From the NCBI GenBank assembly GCA_040510375.1, contig JBEVJC010000011.1, positions 17,527 to 81,526 on the forward strand: a stretch of DNA of 64,000 nt, given 5' to 3'. The position numbers and the translations under genes are program-made. Source of the DNA: JBEVJC01 sp040510375. Its GTDB lineage: Bacteria > Bacteroidota > Bacteroidia > Chitinophagales > Chitinophagaceae. This document shows positions 51,296 through 60,925 of this stretch, in pieces; position 1 is the stretch's first letter, and every line of letters begins with the position of its first letter. Below the pieces are notes generated by a model. The model saw only the letters and a list, made by a program, of their open reading frames with translations. It was not told the DNA's origin and did not search any database.

Positions 51296-51326
51296 AGGCT
51301 GTATCAATTTTTTGATACGGCCTTTT
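51296..51326 (+). terminator. Rho-independent terminator
   Basis: A 12-bp stem AGGCTGTATCAA (51296-51307) with TTGATACGGCCT (51312-51323, one G-U pair), four-base loop, then TTTT. It ends the prolyl oligopeptidase gene. The rest of the spacer to 51490 shows nothing notable. Confidence 0.88.
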
Positions 51327-51490
51327 AAATATTACGCCCGGATGAAAACTAATATAAAAAAACATATCTTCGGAAAACCATCACCGTTCCTCTATCCTCG
51401 TCAAGCTACCCGGCATTGTTCCGTCCCCCCCTTTTACCCCCAATAGCCTGTACTTCCGGACACCACCATTTTCATTTCAAACCTACCAAA

Positions 51491-54400
51491 TTGAAAAAGT
51501 ACCTGTTATTATTATGTCTACTCCCGTCCCTGTTTGCCGGAGCGCAGATCAGGCGTATCGGGGTCCTGGGTAGTTCAACAGCCAATGGCCAGGGTATACC
51601 GTTTGACAGCAGCTGGGTCCAGCGTTTAAAAAATTATTATCGTCCGCTTGCCGTGATCGATACCCTGCAGAAAGTAGCAGCGTCTACCTTCGATTGTTAT
51701 AGTGGTATGCCTACAGGTTATGTTCCCCCTGCGGGCAGGAACGCACCCAATACCAACTATAATATCACAAAACTTATGTCGAGGGTCCCTGCACCCACCA
51801 CAGTCATCATCAGTTATCCGACAACAAACTATAATACTTTTTCTGACCAGGAAATCCTTTTCTGCCTTGATTCTATCCGCAGGTACGCCAATGCCTACGG
51901 GGCGAAAGTGTTTATTTCCACTACACAACCGAGGGATAATTTCAACGATGCGGGAAGGGCGCGACTGAATTACCTCAATACCGTGATCAGGAATTATTTT
52001 GTTGATTCAACCATCGATTTTTTTACTGTACTGAACAATCCGGTAAATAATAAATTCAAAGCAGAATTTGTACTGACAGGTGACCAGGTACATCCAAACA
52101 GCAGGGGGCATGATAGTCTCTTTCGCCAGGTTTTACGCAAGAATATCCTTGGCCTTGATTTTAATTCTGTTGAACGTGTATTGATCGATATAGGCCAGGC
52201 AGCCACCAGCACAACTCTTGATGCTTCGGGTAAATACTGGACAAATATGACCGATACCCGAAAGGGCATCCGGGTCAGTAATGCTGTTACCATAACAAAC
52301 AAACCCAGTTCGGTAAAATTGGAAGTAATAAATCCGGCTGGTTCACTTGCAACAGATAACACGGGTGTTGCGTCGGGTGGCGCAGTGGGTGATGTGGCCG
52401 AATACCCGGCCTCCGCCACCAATGACCATGCATTGGCAATACCTTCTATAACAAACGGGAAGTGGCGGATTTATGGCCTGGATCCCCAGCGCACCTACAC
52501 CATCCGATTCTGGGGAAGCAGCGCTGCATCCGGTTACCGGTTCACACAGATAAAAAGATCAGATGAATCAGTATGGCAGGAATACCTGGCCACCAGTAAC
52601 CGCAATTACCAGGCAGCGGCAACCTTTGCATTCAAAGGTGTTACGGAAATGTCATTTGATCTCCGGGCAAAAGTTTCGAATATTGCCGGAATCATCAGTG
52701 TTATCGATATCGTTTCTACTTTGCCGTCTACAAAACAAACACCGGTCAAGCAGCCCCCGGTTGCGAACGCTGGTGCAGATGCCACCATTCGCCTTCCTCT
52801 TGATTCGATCCGGCTCAATGGTGCGGCTTCCTATTCTGTCGATGATAGTATAAAGTCTTATAAATGGAGATTACTCACCGGTCCTTTATCATTCTCATTC
52901 AACGCCGATACGCTGGTAAGTCCAATTTTATCCGGATTGATAACGGGTACTTATAAGATTGAACTGAAGGTTACCGATTCCGGCGGCAGATCTGGTTCAG
53001 ATACCGTACTCATCCAGGTTTTGCCTAAACTGACCAACCTGCTCCCCATTGCCAATGCAGGTACAGATTTAATGATCCGGTTGCCCCTGGATTCTATACT
53101 TCTTAATGCTTCAGCTTCCACCGATCCTGATGGAACTTTAACCGGATATAAATGGGAACAAACAGGCGGACCATCTGTTGCCGGCATCCGCCAGCCAGGG
53201 TCAGCAGCGACAAGCGTAACACAACTCATTGCCGGATCCTATACATTCCGGCTTACCGTCACCGATGATAGCCTGGCCACGGCGACTGATACTATTTATT
53301 TAACCGTACTAAGTCCGTATGCCCCGCCCGTTGCCATTGCCGGACCTGATCTGGTACTTACACTTCCCGGCACGGTCACATTGTTGGGCTCGGGTACGGA
53401 TGATGAGGGGCCTGTAGCTACCTATTACTGGACGAAACTAACCGGCCCAACCGCTTATTCCCTGAGTTCCGTAACAGTGGCCCGGCCTGTTGTAAGCGGA
53501 CTCACTGCGGGCATTTATACATTTGAATTGCTGGTCACTGATATTGGCGGACTGACCGCACGTGATACCATGTCTCTTACGGTTAACGCTGCACCGGTGT
53601 TACAGAGCCAGCGAATCCTGATCGATGCGGGACTGGCTGCATCACCTACAGCTTCACCTACGGGAGCGGGGGTATACTGGAACAATATGCCGGACGCACG
53701 AAAAGGGTTACAGGTAAATAATGCAGTCTCCACTACCAATAGTCCCACCACCATTAAACTGGAAGTTGTCAATCCAACCGGCACAGCAGCATTATATGAC
53801 CTCGGTACAAGAACGAGCAATGCGGTGGGACCTGTAGGAGACTATCCCGCCACTGCAACAACTGACAATGCATTTATCCATAACAGCATCACCAATGGAA
53901 TGTGGCGCATCTATGGACTGGATCCATCCGTTACCTATACAATAAAATTCTGGGGCACTTTCTCAACTTCTGGTACCAGGATTGCGCAAATCAAAAAAAC
54001 AGAGGAGACTGTATGGAAAGAATATAATGCGTCCCTGAATACCAACTTTAATACGGCGGCAAGTTTTTCAGTCACCGGGAAAACAGAACAATCATTTAAT
54101 ATCCGTGTAAAATCGGGATCAACATTCAGTTATATTAATGTAATTGATATAACTGCAAACCTTTCATCTTTAACGGGAAAAATATCAACAACGGATGAGG
54201 AAACAAATGTTGTTGCAGTAAGCGGTGTAAAAAGTGTAACCGGTGAATCAGCTGCAAACGCCAAACAAGATACTTACAGTAAAACAGCTTCTGCTGAAAC
54301 TATAACTCCAGATGAAATGAGAGGGCCGGCTGTTTATTCACTTGCACCCAATCCTGCGGGAACCAATACAATCCTGCGGATCGATAATAATTACAGGGGG

Positions 54401-54577
54401 ACTCTTGAACTGGTCCTCCTCAATGCATACGGGCAGCGGATCGGGCAATGGCGGATAACCAAACAGGGTCGCACATTTACCCAAACAATCGATCTTGCCA
54501 GACACACACCAGGTATGTATTACCTGCAGGTAAAAACCGGGACAAAAACTGAAACATTAAAATTGGTAAAGCATTAG
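51491..54577 (+). CDS. Secreted SGNH hydrolase with K-domains and T9SS sorting signal
   Basis: A 1028-residue surface or secreted protein. TTG at 51491 is the best start: it is the only one directly before a signal peptide (KKYLLLLCLLPSLFAGAQ), and no in-frame ATG is near. Domains: SGNH/GDSL hydrolase (about 20-225; catalytic block I LGSSTANGQG and block V DQVHPNSRGH); a beta-sandwich of unknown family (~226-415, starting VLIDIGQAA); three K-domain/PKD-like Ig folds (~420, ~518, ~611; each with V-A-N-A-G or V-A-I-A-G and ...YKW or YYW...); a second copy of the beta-sandwich (~705-890, ILIDAGLAA); and a T9SS type A sorting domain (~947-1028, YSLAPNPAGTN ... LKLVKH). It likely deacylates a polysaccharide. 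T9SS machinery genes are not in the window. Confidence 0.88.
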   Translation: MKKYLLLLCLLPSLFAGAQIRRIGVLGSSTANGQGIPFDSSWVQRLKNYYRPLAVIDTLQKVAASTFDCYSGMPTGYVPPAGRNAPNTNYNITKLMSRVPAPTTVIISYPTTNYNTFSDQEILFCLDSIRRYANAYGAKVFISTTQPRDNFNDAGRARLNYLNTVIRNYFVDSTIDFFTVLNNPVNNKFKAEFVLTGDQVHPNSRGHDSLFRQVLRKNILGLDFNSVERVLIDIGQAATSTTLDASGKYWTNMTDTRKGIRVSNAVTITNKPSSVKLEVINPAGSLATDNTGVASGGAVGDVAEYPASATNDHALAIPSITNGKWRIYGLDPQRTYTIRFWGSSAASGYRFTQIKRSDESVWQEYLATSNRNYQAAATFAFKGVTEMSFDLRAKVSNIAGIISVIDIVSTLPSTKQTPVKQPPVANAGADATIRLPLDSIRLNGAASYSVDDSIKSYKWRLLTGPLSFSFNADTLVSPILSGLITGTYKIELKVTDSGGRSGSDTVLIQVLPKLTNLLPIANAGTDLMIRLPLDSILLNASASTDPDGTLTGYKWEQTGGPSVAGIRQPGSAATSVTQLIAGSYTFRLTVTDDSLATATDTIYLTVLSPYAPPVAIAGPDLVLTLPGTVTLLGSGTDDEGPVATYYWTKLTGPTAYSLSSVTVARPVVSGLTAGIYTFELLVTDIGGLTARDTMSLTVNAAPVLQSQRILIDAGLAASPTASPTGAGVYWNNMPDARKGLQVNNAVSTTNSPTTIKLEVVNPTGTAALYDLGTRTSNAVGPVGDYPATATTDNAFIHNSITNGMWRIYGLDPSVTYTIKFWGTFSTSGTRIAQIKKTEETVWKEYNASLNTNFNTAASFSVTGKTEQSFNIRVKSGSTFSYINVIDITANLSSLTGKISTTDEETNVVAVSGVKSVTGESAANAKQDTYSKTASAETITPDEMRGPAVYSLAPNPAGTNTILRIDNNYRGTLELVLLNAYGQRIGQWRITKQGRTFTQTIDLARHTPGMYYLQVKTGTKTETLKLVKH

Positions 54578-54588
54578 AAGGAGACTAC

Positions 54589-55170
54589 TTAATGTTTTTC
54601 AAAAACCATTTCACCCGCTGGCACAGGTATTTCAAGCCTGTTGGATGCCGGTGGAATGGGACAATTATATTTCCCGCTGACATACGCACAGTATGGGTTA
54701 TAGGCCTTGTTGAAATCAAGTGTTATATGCCCGTTCTGTATATCTGAGATTGACAGGTCGATATACCGGCCATTGGTATAGGTTTCTTCGCCATTGGTGG
54801 CATCGGTGAATGGCAGGAACAGGTAATCCTTGTATTCAGTGCCAAGACCCTGAGATTGTAAAAGGGAAAGTTGCAGCGCTTTACCATTGATCTTAAATTT
54901 CGCAATGGCATAAACCCTGAAGGTCTGCCGCTGCGAACCGGAAGTCTCAACACTGAACCAGGGGCTGTTGCGGACTTCCTCCACTTCAGCATTGATCCGG
55001 TAAGCGGGATTTATACTGAAAAATTTCAGGTTCTTTTTTGATGAATCGGTTACCACTTCATGACTGGCTACATAATTTTTTTGGAATGTTTCCAATGAAT
55101 CCCTGTATCCCTTCTGCGAAAATCCATGGATGCAGAAGCAAAGACAAAAAAACAAAATCATTGATTTCAT
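54589..55170 (-). CDS. DUF1684 family protein
   Basis: A 193-residue exported protein (signal peptide 1-18, IHGFSQ). The diagnostic C-terminal signature is GRYIDLSIS then LDFNKAYNPYCAYVSGKYNCPIPPASNRLEIPVPAGE. Members are widespread but of unknown function; one idea in the family is a role in binding or modifying small molecules. It is convergent with the SGNH gene, 11 bases apart. Confidence 0.92.
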   Translation of the reverse strand: MKSMILFFCLCFCIHGFSQKGYRDSLETFQKNYVASHEVVTDSSKKNLKFFSINPAYRINAEVEEVRNSPWFSVETSGSQRQTFRVYAIAKFKINGKALQLSLLQSQGLGTEYKDYLFLPFTDATNGEETYTNGRYIDLSISDIQNGHITLDFNKAYNPYCAYVSGKYNCPIPPASNRLEIPVPAGEMVFEKH

Positions 55171-55198
55171 GGTCGGGTATTAAAATGAAAAATTGTAA

Positions 55199-56116
55199 TC
55201 AGTCATTTACCGGTTCAAGGAAGTTCTCCGCCATCATACAACGTGCGCTGCCGCCGCCATTTGTTTCAATGGTGGTGAGCGGTGAATGAATGATACGGTT
55301 ATAGGAACCAAGTTTTTCCAATTGTTTCTGACCGAGGGAGGCAAAGGCCTGGTCGGACATCACCAGCAATTTTTCGCCGGATGTATTTTCTACCTGTAAC
55401 ATATTACCCGCGAAACGTTTCATTTGGGCGCGACTGATTTCAATAAGCTCCTTGCCTGTACCATTAATTGTGTCAGTTACCATCAGGCGTTCTTCGGGAT
55501 CGGGAATACAATCAAGGCAAATCACTACATACCTGTCTGCCACACACATCAGTACATTGGTGTGATAAATCTCAAACCCCTGCTGGTCCACCGCTTCAAA
55601 TACAATGGGTATATAATTCATAATCCGGCAGAATTCCTCAAGCCCTTCTTCCGTGGTACGTGCAGAAAGGCAGGCATAACAAATCCTGGCATCGCGGTCC
55701 AGGACCATACTGCCGGTACCTTCCAGGAAAATATGCTCGTGTTCCAGGTGGGTAAGGTCAATGGGTTTGTTAAAAATGTATTTGGCCCGCAGGGCGTCCA
55801 GCACGGATTCTTTTCGTTCGGCCCGGCGGTTGGCAGCATACATCGGATAAAGAACCACCGTATTATCTTCATGGAAACTGATCCAGTTATTGGGAAAAAC
55901 AGAATCAGGGGTGAATGGCTCGGGGCTGTCTTCAACCACGTCGACCGTCACGCCATTTTCGCGAAGTAGTTTTACAAAGTTGTCAAACTCAATCACCGCT
56001 TTTTCCTGTGTGGCGGTATCGGTTGCATCTGACTGGAATAAGTTATTTACGGCGGTCTCTGCATTGTAACCAAAATTGACCGGCCGGATCATGAGCAACT
56101 GCGATGTGTTTTGCAT
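55199..56116 (-). CDS. ctlX: Citrulline-utilization-type hydrolase (CtlX), arginine deiminase superfamily
   Basis: A 305-residue enzyme of the guanidino-group modifying (amidinotransferase/dimethylargininase) superfamily. ATG at 56116 gives MQNTSQLLMIRPVNFGYNAETAVNN, the family start; an ATG at 56155 would add 13 residues. Motifs: FPNNWISFHEDN, LEGTGSMVLDRD, IYHTNVLMCVADRY (catalytic His), and the nucleophile in GGGSARCMMAEN (Cys293). It matches CtlX, reported in related bacteria as a hydrolase acting in arginine/citrulline breakdown. It follows an arginine-deiminase-like gene by 45 bases. Confidence 0.88.
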   Translation of the reverse strand: MQNTSQLLMIRPVNFGYNAETAVNNLFQSDATDTATQEKAVIEFDNFVKLLRENGVTVDVVEDSPEPFTPDSVFPNNWISFHEDNTVVLYPMYAANRRAERKESVLDALRAKYIFNKPIDLTHLEHEHIFLEGTGSMVLDRDARICYACLSARTTEEGLEEFCRIMNYIPIVFEAVDQQGFEIYHTNVLMCVADRYVVICLDCIPDPEERLMVTDTINGTGKELIEISRAQMKRFAGNMLQVENTSGEKLLVMSDQAFASLGQKQLEKLGSYNRIIHSPLTTIETNGGGSARCMMAENFLEPVND

Positions 56117-56161
56117 ATAATTTATTTCAGGGAATGTATAGGCAGGGCCATACATTACCCG

Positions 56162-57607
56162 TTAAACTACCTCGTCTCTTTTCAGTGGCATACTCATACA
56201 ATGGAAACCTCCCCTGGCACGTGAAAGTTCGGCCGATGGCATGGTGATCAATGTATTCTCTATATCTTTTACACGAATCTCACCGGTTTCCAGTTTCTGC
56301 ACCAGTTCATGTGCATGGATCACGTTGAAACCCGCTTCCCTGAAAGCTTCCACGGTCTTGTCGTTCCGGTCGTACCCCAGCACCACACCCTCTTTAAGGG
56401 CAAGCAGGTTACATGAATCGGTCCACTGTTCCCGTGTATCATAAGGGAATTCGTTATTGCCCGAATAAATAAATTTGGTTTTACTGTCCGACCCCAGGTC
56501 GTTTTCACTGATATCAGTGAGCAGTTCCTCCAGGTTATCAAATTGTACCGGGTTGGCCGGATCTTTCCGCCTGAACTGGGTGATCCGGATCTTCTCATCT
56601 TTTTTACCGGCTTCAAGGATCCGTTCCACCGGGTCGGCGTCGTCAATCCGGACAGCTTTTTTGGAAAAAGTACCCAGTAATACCCACATATCGCGCTTCA
56701 CCTGGGTGAAGATGGTGTCAATATGCATGTAGTCCCTTTTTTTCGGGATACGGATGATACTGATCTTTTTTACAATCTTTTTTTCGAACAATATTTTTAT
56801 ACACTGGTGTGCTGCTTCAACGGAAGTGCGTTCACTGATTCCGATGAGCAGGTGATCCTTGTTGATCACCATAATGTCACCACCTTCCAGGGTCACTTTT
56901 TTATCATCACCTTCCCTTGGCAGCAGGAAATGGTGTGAAAGGTTGGGAAGTTCAATGATCCTGTCGCGATAACCCTCAAACACCGGATGGTTATAGAAAA
57001 TATATTTGATCAGCAATGCCTCGCGTGTCCTTGCTTTTTTTGCAGGTTTGTTTAACAGGATATGGTCGTTGATCACAATCCCCACATCCCTTGTAAAAAT
57101 AAAATTCGGGATGGGAGGGAAGAGCATTTCTTTATCATCGGTGGTGCCGCTTATAAAAACCTTTGCCAGTTGTTTTCCCTGGAAGGCGATCAGTTTATCC
57201 TGAAGCTCATAGGAGCAGTTCTCGATTGCACATACAGATGCTACCAGTTTTTGTTTGATGTCTTCGTCGGCCAGGATTTCGCCAAGCAGCCATTGCAGTT
57301 CCACCACCTTGTCCGACTGGTAAAAAGCATCATGGTCGGGCTTGTAAAAATTAAACATGTTCGACGGGTCGTCGATCTGCTGGAGCCGGCCTTTAATTTT
57401 ATCCGGATCAAGGAAATAAAGAAGAAGTTTTATATAAAAATCATACTCCTTCCGCCGGATGGTTTCCAGGTGAACGATGTCTTCAAACAGCCAGTCCTGC
57501 GCCTTTGAGGGCACCACTTTTCCGAGACCACTGTCGGGACTGTGAATCAGCACCCGTTTCAGCGTACCAATTTCTGAGCTTACGGAAATCTTGTTATTGT
57601 CGGGCAT
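56162..57607 (-). CDS. Arginine deiminase family protein
   Basis: A 481-residue enzyme of the same superfamily as its neighbour, with the arginine deiminase layout: EIGTLKRVLIHSPDSGLGKV, PNFIFTRDVGIVIND, LEGGDIMVINKDHLLIGISERTS, MHIDTIFTQV (catalytic His), and the C-terminal nucleophile RGGFHCMSMPLKRD (Cys470). It is longer than standard arginine deiminases (about 410 residues). It likely converts arginine to citrulline and ammonia. It is co-oriented with ctlX; together they could convert arginine to ornithine. Confidence 0.85.
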   Translation of the reverse strand: MPDNNKISVSSEIGTLKRVLIHSPDSGLGKVVPSKAQDWLFEDIVHLETIRRKEYDFYIKLLLYFLDPDKIKGRLQQIDDPSNMFNFYKPDHDAFYQSDKVVELQWLLGEILADEDIKQKLVASVCAIENCSYELQDKLIAFQGKQLAKVFISGTTDDKEMLFPPIPNFIFTRDVGIVINDHILLNKPAKKARTREALLIKYIFYNHPVFEGYRDRIIELPNLSHHFLLPREGDDKKVTLEGGDIMVINKDHLLIGISERTSVEAAHQCIKILFEKKIVKKISIIRIPKKRDYMHIDTIFTQVKRDMWVLLGTFSKKAVRIDDADPVERILEAGKKDEKIRITQFRRKDPANPVQFDNLEELLTDISENDLGSDSKTKFIYSGNNEFPYDTREQWTDSCNLLALKEGVVLGYDRNDKTVEAFREAGFNVIHAHELVQKLETGEIRVKDIENTLITMPSAELSRARGGFHCMSMPLKRDEVV

Positions 57608-57661
57608 AAACGTGAATTAGGGGCACAAGGCCATCACGCGAAGTTAGCGTATTTACCCTTC

Positions 57662-58447
57662 TTACATATGCGCTGCCAGGAGTGGAACACTGGTATTAAA
57701 TGCCAGCTTTTTGGTATGGCTGCTGCTGAAAAGATTATTGATAAATGAGTGGTTCTTTGGAATGATGATGATGAGATCGATCTGTTTGTCGCGTGAGAAT
57801 TGTTCAATGGCATCGTAAAAATCATTCATGCCTATGAAATAAAACTCCGGTGTGAATTCAGAAAACATCTTCTGCATTTTTGATCTTTCCAGCAGGTATT
57901 CTTCTGTCAGTGCCACATAGTGGTCGCTATCCACGTTTACAATATGCAGGTTGGCGGTAAAAATCTCAAGCACAGTTTTTATGGAAAGAACCGGTGTGGT
58001 TGCATCTACATTTTTGAAATCGGACGCGAGGGCAATATTGGTGATACCGCTGAATTTGGCTTCCGTAGGAATAATCAGCACCGGACATACATTCTGTTCA
58101 GCCATTTTGAGGGAATGGGTTGAGCCGAACAGCTGCCGCCATTCTTCCTTTTCAGTAATACCCATTACAATCAGCTCCGCTGTTTTCTGGTAGGCAAGGC
58201 GACCCAGTGAATCAATGAAATTGTCACCGCGTTCTTTGATCACTTCAATTTGTCCTACAATCTGTTGCTCCAGTTCTGCTTTCAGGCTCTCCAGGTACTG
58301 GGCCGAGGTAGCAGATTCGTCCTGGTCCTCAAACATATGGTAAAGGATCACGTTCACATCAGCTCGTCCGGCAAGCATTCCGGCGGCATAACGGGCGGCG
58401 TTCAAAGAAGTCTCTGAAAAGTCGATGGGTATGATAATGTCCTTCAT
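57662..58447 (-). CDS. Tandem universal stress protein
   Basis: A 261-residue protein with two UspA domains. The N-terminal half starts MKDIIIPIDFSETSLNAARYA and has the nucleotide-binding end IVMGITEKEEWRQLFGSTHSLKMAEQNVCPVLIIP (G-2X-G-9X-S/T region). The second half (from about 133, ITNIALASDFKNVDATTP) is more diverged. Such tandem Usps respond to stress or energy state. It is divergent from the GAF-kinase-like gene (about 214 bases between starts). Confidence 0.9.
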   Translation of the reverse strand: MKDIIIPIDFSETSLNAARYAAGMLAGRADVNVILYHMFEDQDESATSAQYLESLKAELEQQIVGQIEVIKERGDNFIDSLGRLAYQKTAELIVMGITEKEEWRQLFGSTHSLKMAEQNVCPVLIIPTEAKFSGITNIALASDFKNVDATTPVLSIKTVLEIFTANLHIVNVDSDHYVALTEEYLLERSKMQKMFSEFTPEFYFIGMNDFYDAIEQFSRDKQIDLIIIIPKNHSFINNLFSSSHTKKLAFNTSVPLLAAHM

Positions 58448-58660
58448 AATACAGTTTAAGTGGATGCGGGCAAAGAAAAGGAAAAATTACTCGCTGGCAA
58501 AGTAAGTCTGTGTGCAAGTCGGACCAGACCCCTCCCCGAGGCCACCGGTTTATTTTGCCCGACCATAGTGTATGAACCAGAAATGGGTATTATATTTACT
58601 TACACCTTGATATTCAGTAAGTAGAATCACTTATTGAACTACAGGTTTATCCCTTTCCTA

Positions 58661-59845
58661 ATGAAAAAAGCACAATTACCCTTTGACGAGGAAGTACGAT
58701 TGGCTGAGCTTGCCGCATTCCGGATCCTTGACACCCTCCCGGAAAAAGAGTTTGACGAGCTCACCGAGTTGCTGCGTTATCTGACCGGATGTGAAACAGT
58801 TGCCATTACTTTTATCGACCGCGACCGGCAATGGTTTAAATCGGGAGTTAACCTGCCAGAAAACCAGACCGCCAGGGAAATTGCTTTTTGCTCACATACC
58901 ATTTTACAAAAAGAAGTTATGGTGGTGGAAGATGCACGGGAGGACGATCGTTTTTCCGACAACCCGCTTGTAACAACCGAACATGGCGTGCGCTTTTATG
59001 CAGGTGCACCCATTGTGACGGGAAACGGACATAATATTGGAACCATCAGTGTCAGTGATCCCAAACTCCGTCATATTTCCCCCAATCAAAAAAGATCGAT
59101 GGAGATTATTTCTTCACAGGTCACCAAATTGCTGGAGCTCCGGATGAAGAACCGGATCATCATGGATAAGGCAGAAGAGCTGATAAAAATTGAGCGCAGG
59201 ACATTACAACAAACCCTGCGTGAACAGGAGAAAGAACGTCAATCGATCGGGTTTGAATTACATGAGAATTTTGCGCAGGTACTTGCAGCCTGTCTCGTAT
59301 ACCTCAATATGGCTTCAGAATCGGGTGAGTTGCAGAAGAGTTTTACGCAGAAAGCACAACACGAACTTACAGCCATGTTGCATCAGATCAGGCGGCTGGC
59401 CAGGATCTATAATCCAATCAGTCTCGACGCTGTGAGCCTGGAAGATATTATCCGCGACTACGTTCATGAATTCCAGCAGCGGGAACAGATTAAAGTCCGT
59501 GTCGACTGGAAAGGTGCCTGTTATTCGATGTTGCCCGAAACAGCGATTAATTTTTTCCGGATCATTGTGCAGTACCTGCAACTGGTCAGTTACAACAGGG
59601 CCACAAAAAATATAATTATCAGGGTCAATATCCGCAAAGAAATTCACCTGAGTATTCATTCCGATGGTGATCCTGCTACGGTTGACGTGGATGCGCAGAA
59701 GATCTCCATCAACGCCATTCTTACCAGGGTTGACCTGTGTAACGGCAGCTACGATCTCAAAGTAACGCACGCTGTGAAAACTGTTTTCCGGGTAATGCTT
59801 CCACTGACAGCGGGGACCGAAATGGTTACTTCCAGGTTTCAGTAA
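58661..59845 (+). CDS. GAF-domain protein with decayed histidine-kinase core
   Basis: A 394-residue cytosolic protein. ATG at 58661 gives MKKAQLPFDEEVRLAELAAFRILDT, the usual start before GAF domains; TTG at 58634 is possible. GAF domain at about 20-165 (LTGCETVAITFIDRDRQWFKSG, REIAFCSHTILQ, VRFYAGAPIVTG). A HisKA_3-like helix follows with ERQSIGFELHENFAQVLAACL (His present). The C-terminal HATPase-like region lacks a clear N box (VQYLQLVSYNRA in place of ...NxxKHA) and G boxes (SDGDPATVDVDAQ), so ATP binding is doubtful. It may be a signalling scaffold or pseudokinase. Confidence 0.85.
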   Translation: MKKAQLPFDEEVRLAELAAFRILDTLPEKEFDELTELLRYLTGCETVAITFIDRDRQWFKSGVNLPENQTAREIAFCSHTILQKEVMVVEDAREDDRFSDNPLVTTEHGVRFYAGAPIVTGNGHNIGTISVSDPKLRHISPNQKRSMEIISSQVTKLLELRMKNRIIMDKAEELIKIERRTLQQTLREQEKERQSIGFELHENFAQVLAACLVYLNMASESGELQKSFTQKAQHELTAMLHQIRRLARIYNPISLDAVSLEDIIRDYVHEFQQREQIKVRVDWKGACYSMLPETAINFFRIIVQYLQLVSYNRATKNIIIRVNIRKEIHLSIHSDGDPATVDVDAQKISINAILTRVDLCNGSYDLKVTHAVKTVFRVMLPLTAGTEMVTSRFQ

Positions 59846-59908
59846 GGTTTATCCGGTACGCCGGCCGGCAACTGGCATAGTTTTATACATATTCATACAA
59901 ACTGCTGT

Positions 59909-60727
59909 ATGAAAAAGGTAAGGCTTCTGGCCATTTTGAACCTCGTGTTCCTGCTGACCCATATTTATTGTTCTTACGGTTTACAATTCGGCTGGTTTGG
60001 AGGTAAAACGGTTGGTGAAGTATCAGAAAATTACCCCTCCCTGTTCACTCCCGTGGGATCCACTTTCAGTATCTGGGGATTAATATACACATCCCTTCTC
60101 GCACTATGTATCCGGCAGATTATTTTTGCTTTTAAATTTCCGCGCGAGCAGGAAAGTAACCAGGAAGTGATCCGGATGGGACCCTGGTTCCTGATCAATA
60201 ATGCGTTTGCGGTTGCATGGGTTTTTACATGGACAGCCGGAAATATTATGGAATCGACCGTACTGATAATTGTGCAGCTGATTACACTGATCGTAATCAA
60301 TCTTCGTCTTGATATCCATGAACGCATCCGGAGCCTCGGATCAAAAGTATTTACGCAGTCACCACTTAGTATTTATTTTGGCTGGATCACCATTGCTACC
60401 ATTGCCAATATTGCTGTTTACCTTTTATCGATAGGATGGGAAGGGGCGGGGATGGATTTTACGCCCAATACCTGGACGAAGATCATGGTGATGGCTGCAG
60501 GGATTATTACTGTGCTGGTGGTATTCATGAGAAGTAATGTCCTGTTTGGGTTGGTGGCCGCCTGGGCATTCTGGGGAATCCTGCGGAACAGGCAGGAGGA
60601 GATTTATGCAGATCTCCGGGAAGTAATCTGGATGACAATGATCGTGGTATTGATAGTCAGCGGGATTCAGTTAATAGCGAACCTGATCTGGAGAAAACGG
60701 ACGAAGAGCAGGGTGGTGGTGGAATAG
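59909..60727 (+). CDS. TspO/MBR-related tryptophan-rich membrane protein
   Basis: A 272-residue inner-membrane protein with six or more spans. YPSLFTPVGSTFSIWGLIYTSL (about residues 43-64) is the signature of the TspO-like, Trp-rich sensory family, with FAVAWVFTWTAGN and YFGWITIATIANIAVYL further on. It is longer than classical TspO (about 160 residues) and lacks its full five-helix pattern, so it belongs to the larger TspO-related group. Ligand (porphyrins or others) not known. Confidence 0.88.
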   Translation: MKKVRLLAILNLVFLLTHIYCSYGLQFGWFGGKTVGEVSENYPSLFTPVGSTFSIWGLIYTSLLALCIRQIIFAFKFPREQESNQEVIRMGPWFLINNAFAVAWVFTWTAGNIMESTVLIIVQLITLIVINLRLDIHERIRSLGSKVFTQSPLSIYFGWITIATIANIAVYLLSIGWEGAGMDFTPNTWTKIMVMAAGIITVLVVFMRSNVLFGLVAAWAFWGILRNRQEEIYADLREVIWMTMIVVLIVSGIQLIANLIWRKRTKSRVVVE

Positions 60728-60835
60728 GGGAGATAAATGGTAAAAGTGAAGGAAGTGTTTTTTTTCGGATGGCCTTGTTTTTTGAATTGGTGGTTTAAGT
60801 AACTTTAGTATTCATCAAATAAAAAGGAGGTATTC

Positions 60836-60883
60836 ATGGAATTTACAGATAAATCATGGAAGCCTTCGGCTATTATCGCGTAG
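60836..60883 (+). CDS. 15-residue small ORF with strong Shine-Dalgarno site
   Basis: ATG at 60836 opens a 15-codon frame (MEFTDKSWKPSAIIA) ending TAG at 60883. It is preceded by AAAAAGGAGG at spacing of about 5 bases, an exceptionally strong ribosome site in a phylum that rarely uses one. A small CTGAC/GTCAG stem (60911-60924) and a very strong terminator (60926-60954) follow. A possible -7 element TAACTTTA lies at 60800-60807. The unit of about 145 bases could be a small protein gene or an RNA. Function unknown. Confidence 0.5.
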   Translation: MEFTDKSWKPSAIIA

Positions 60884-60925
60884 CCGGGCTGGATCCATCA
60901 AAATAATCTGCTGACAATAGTCAGG

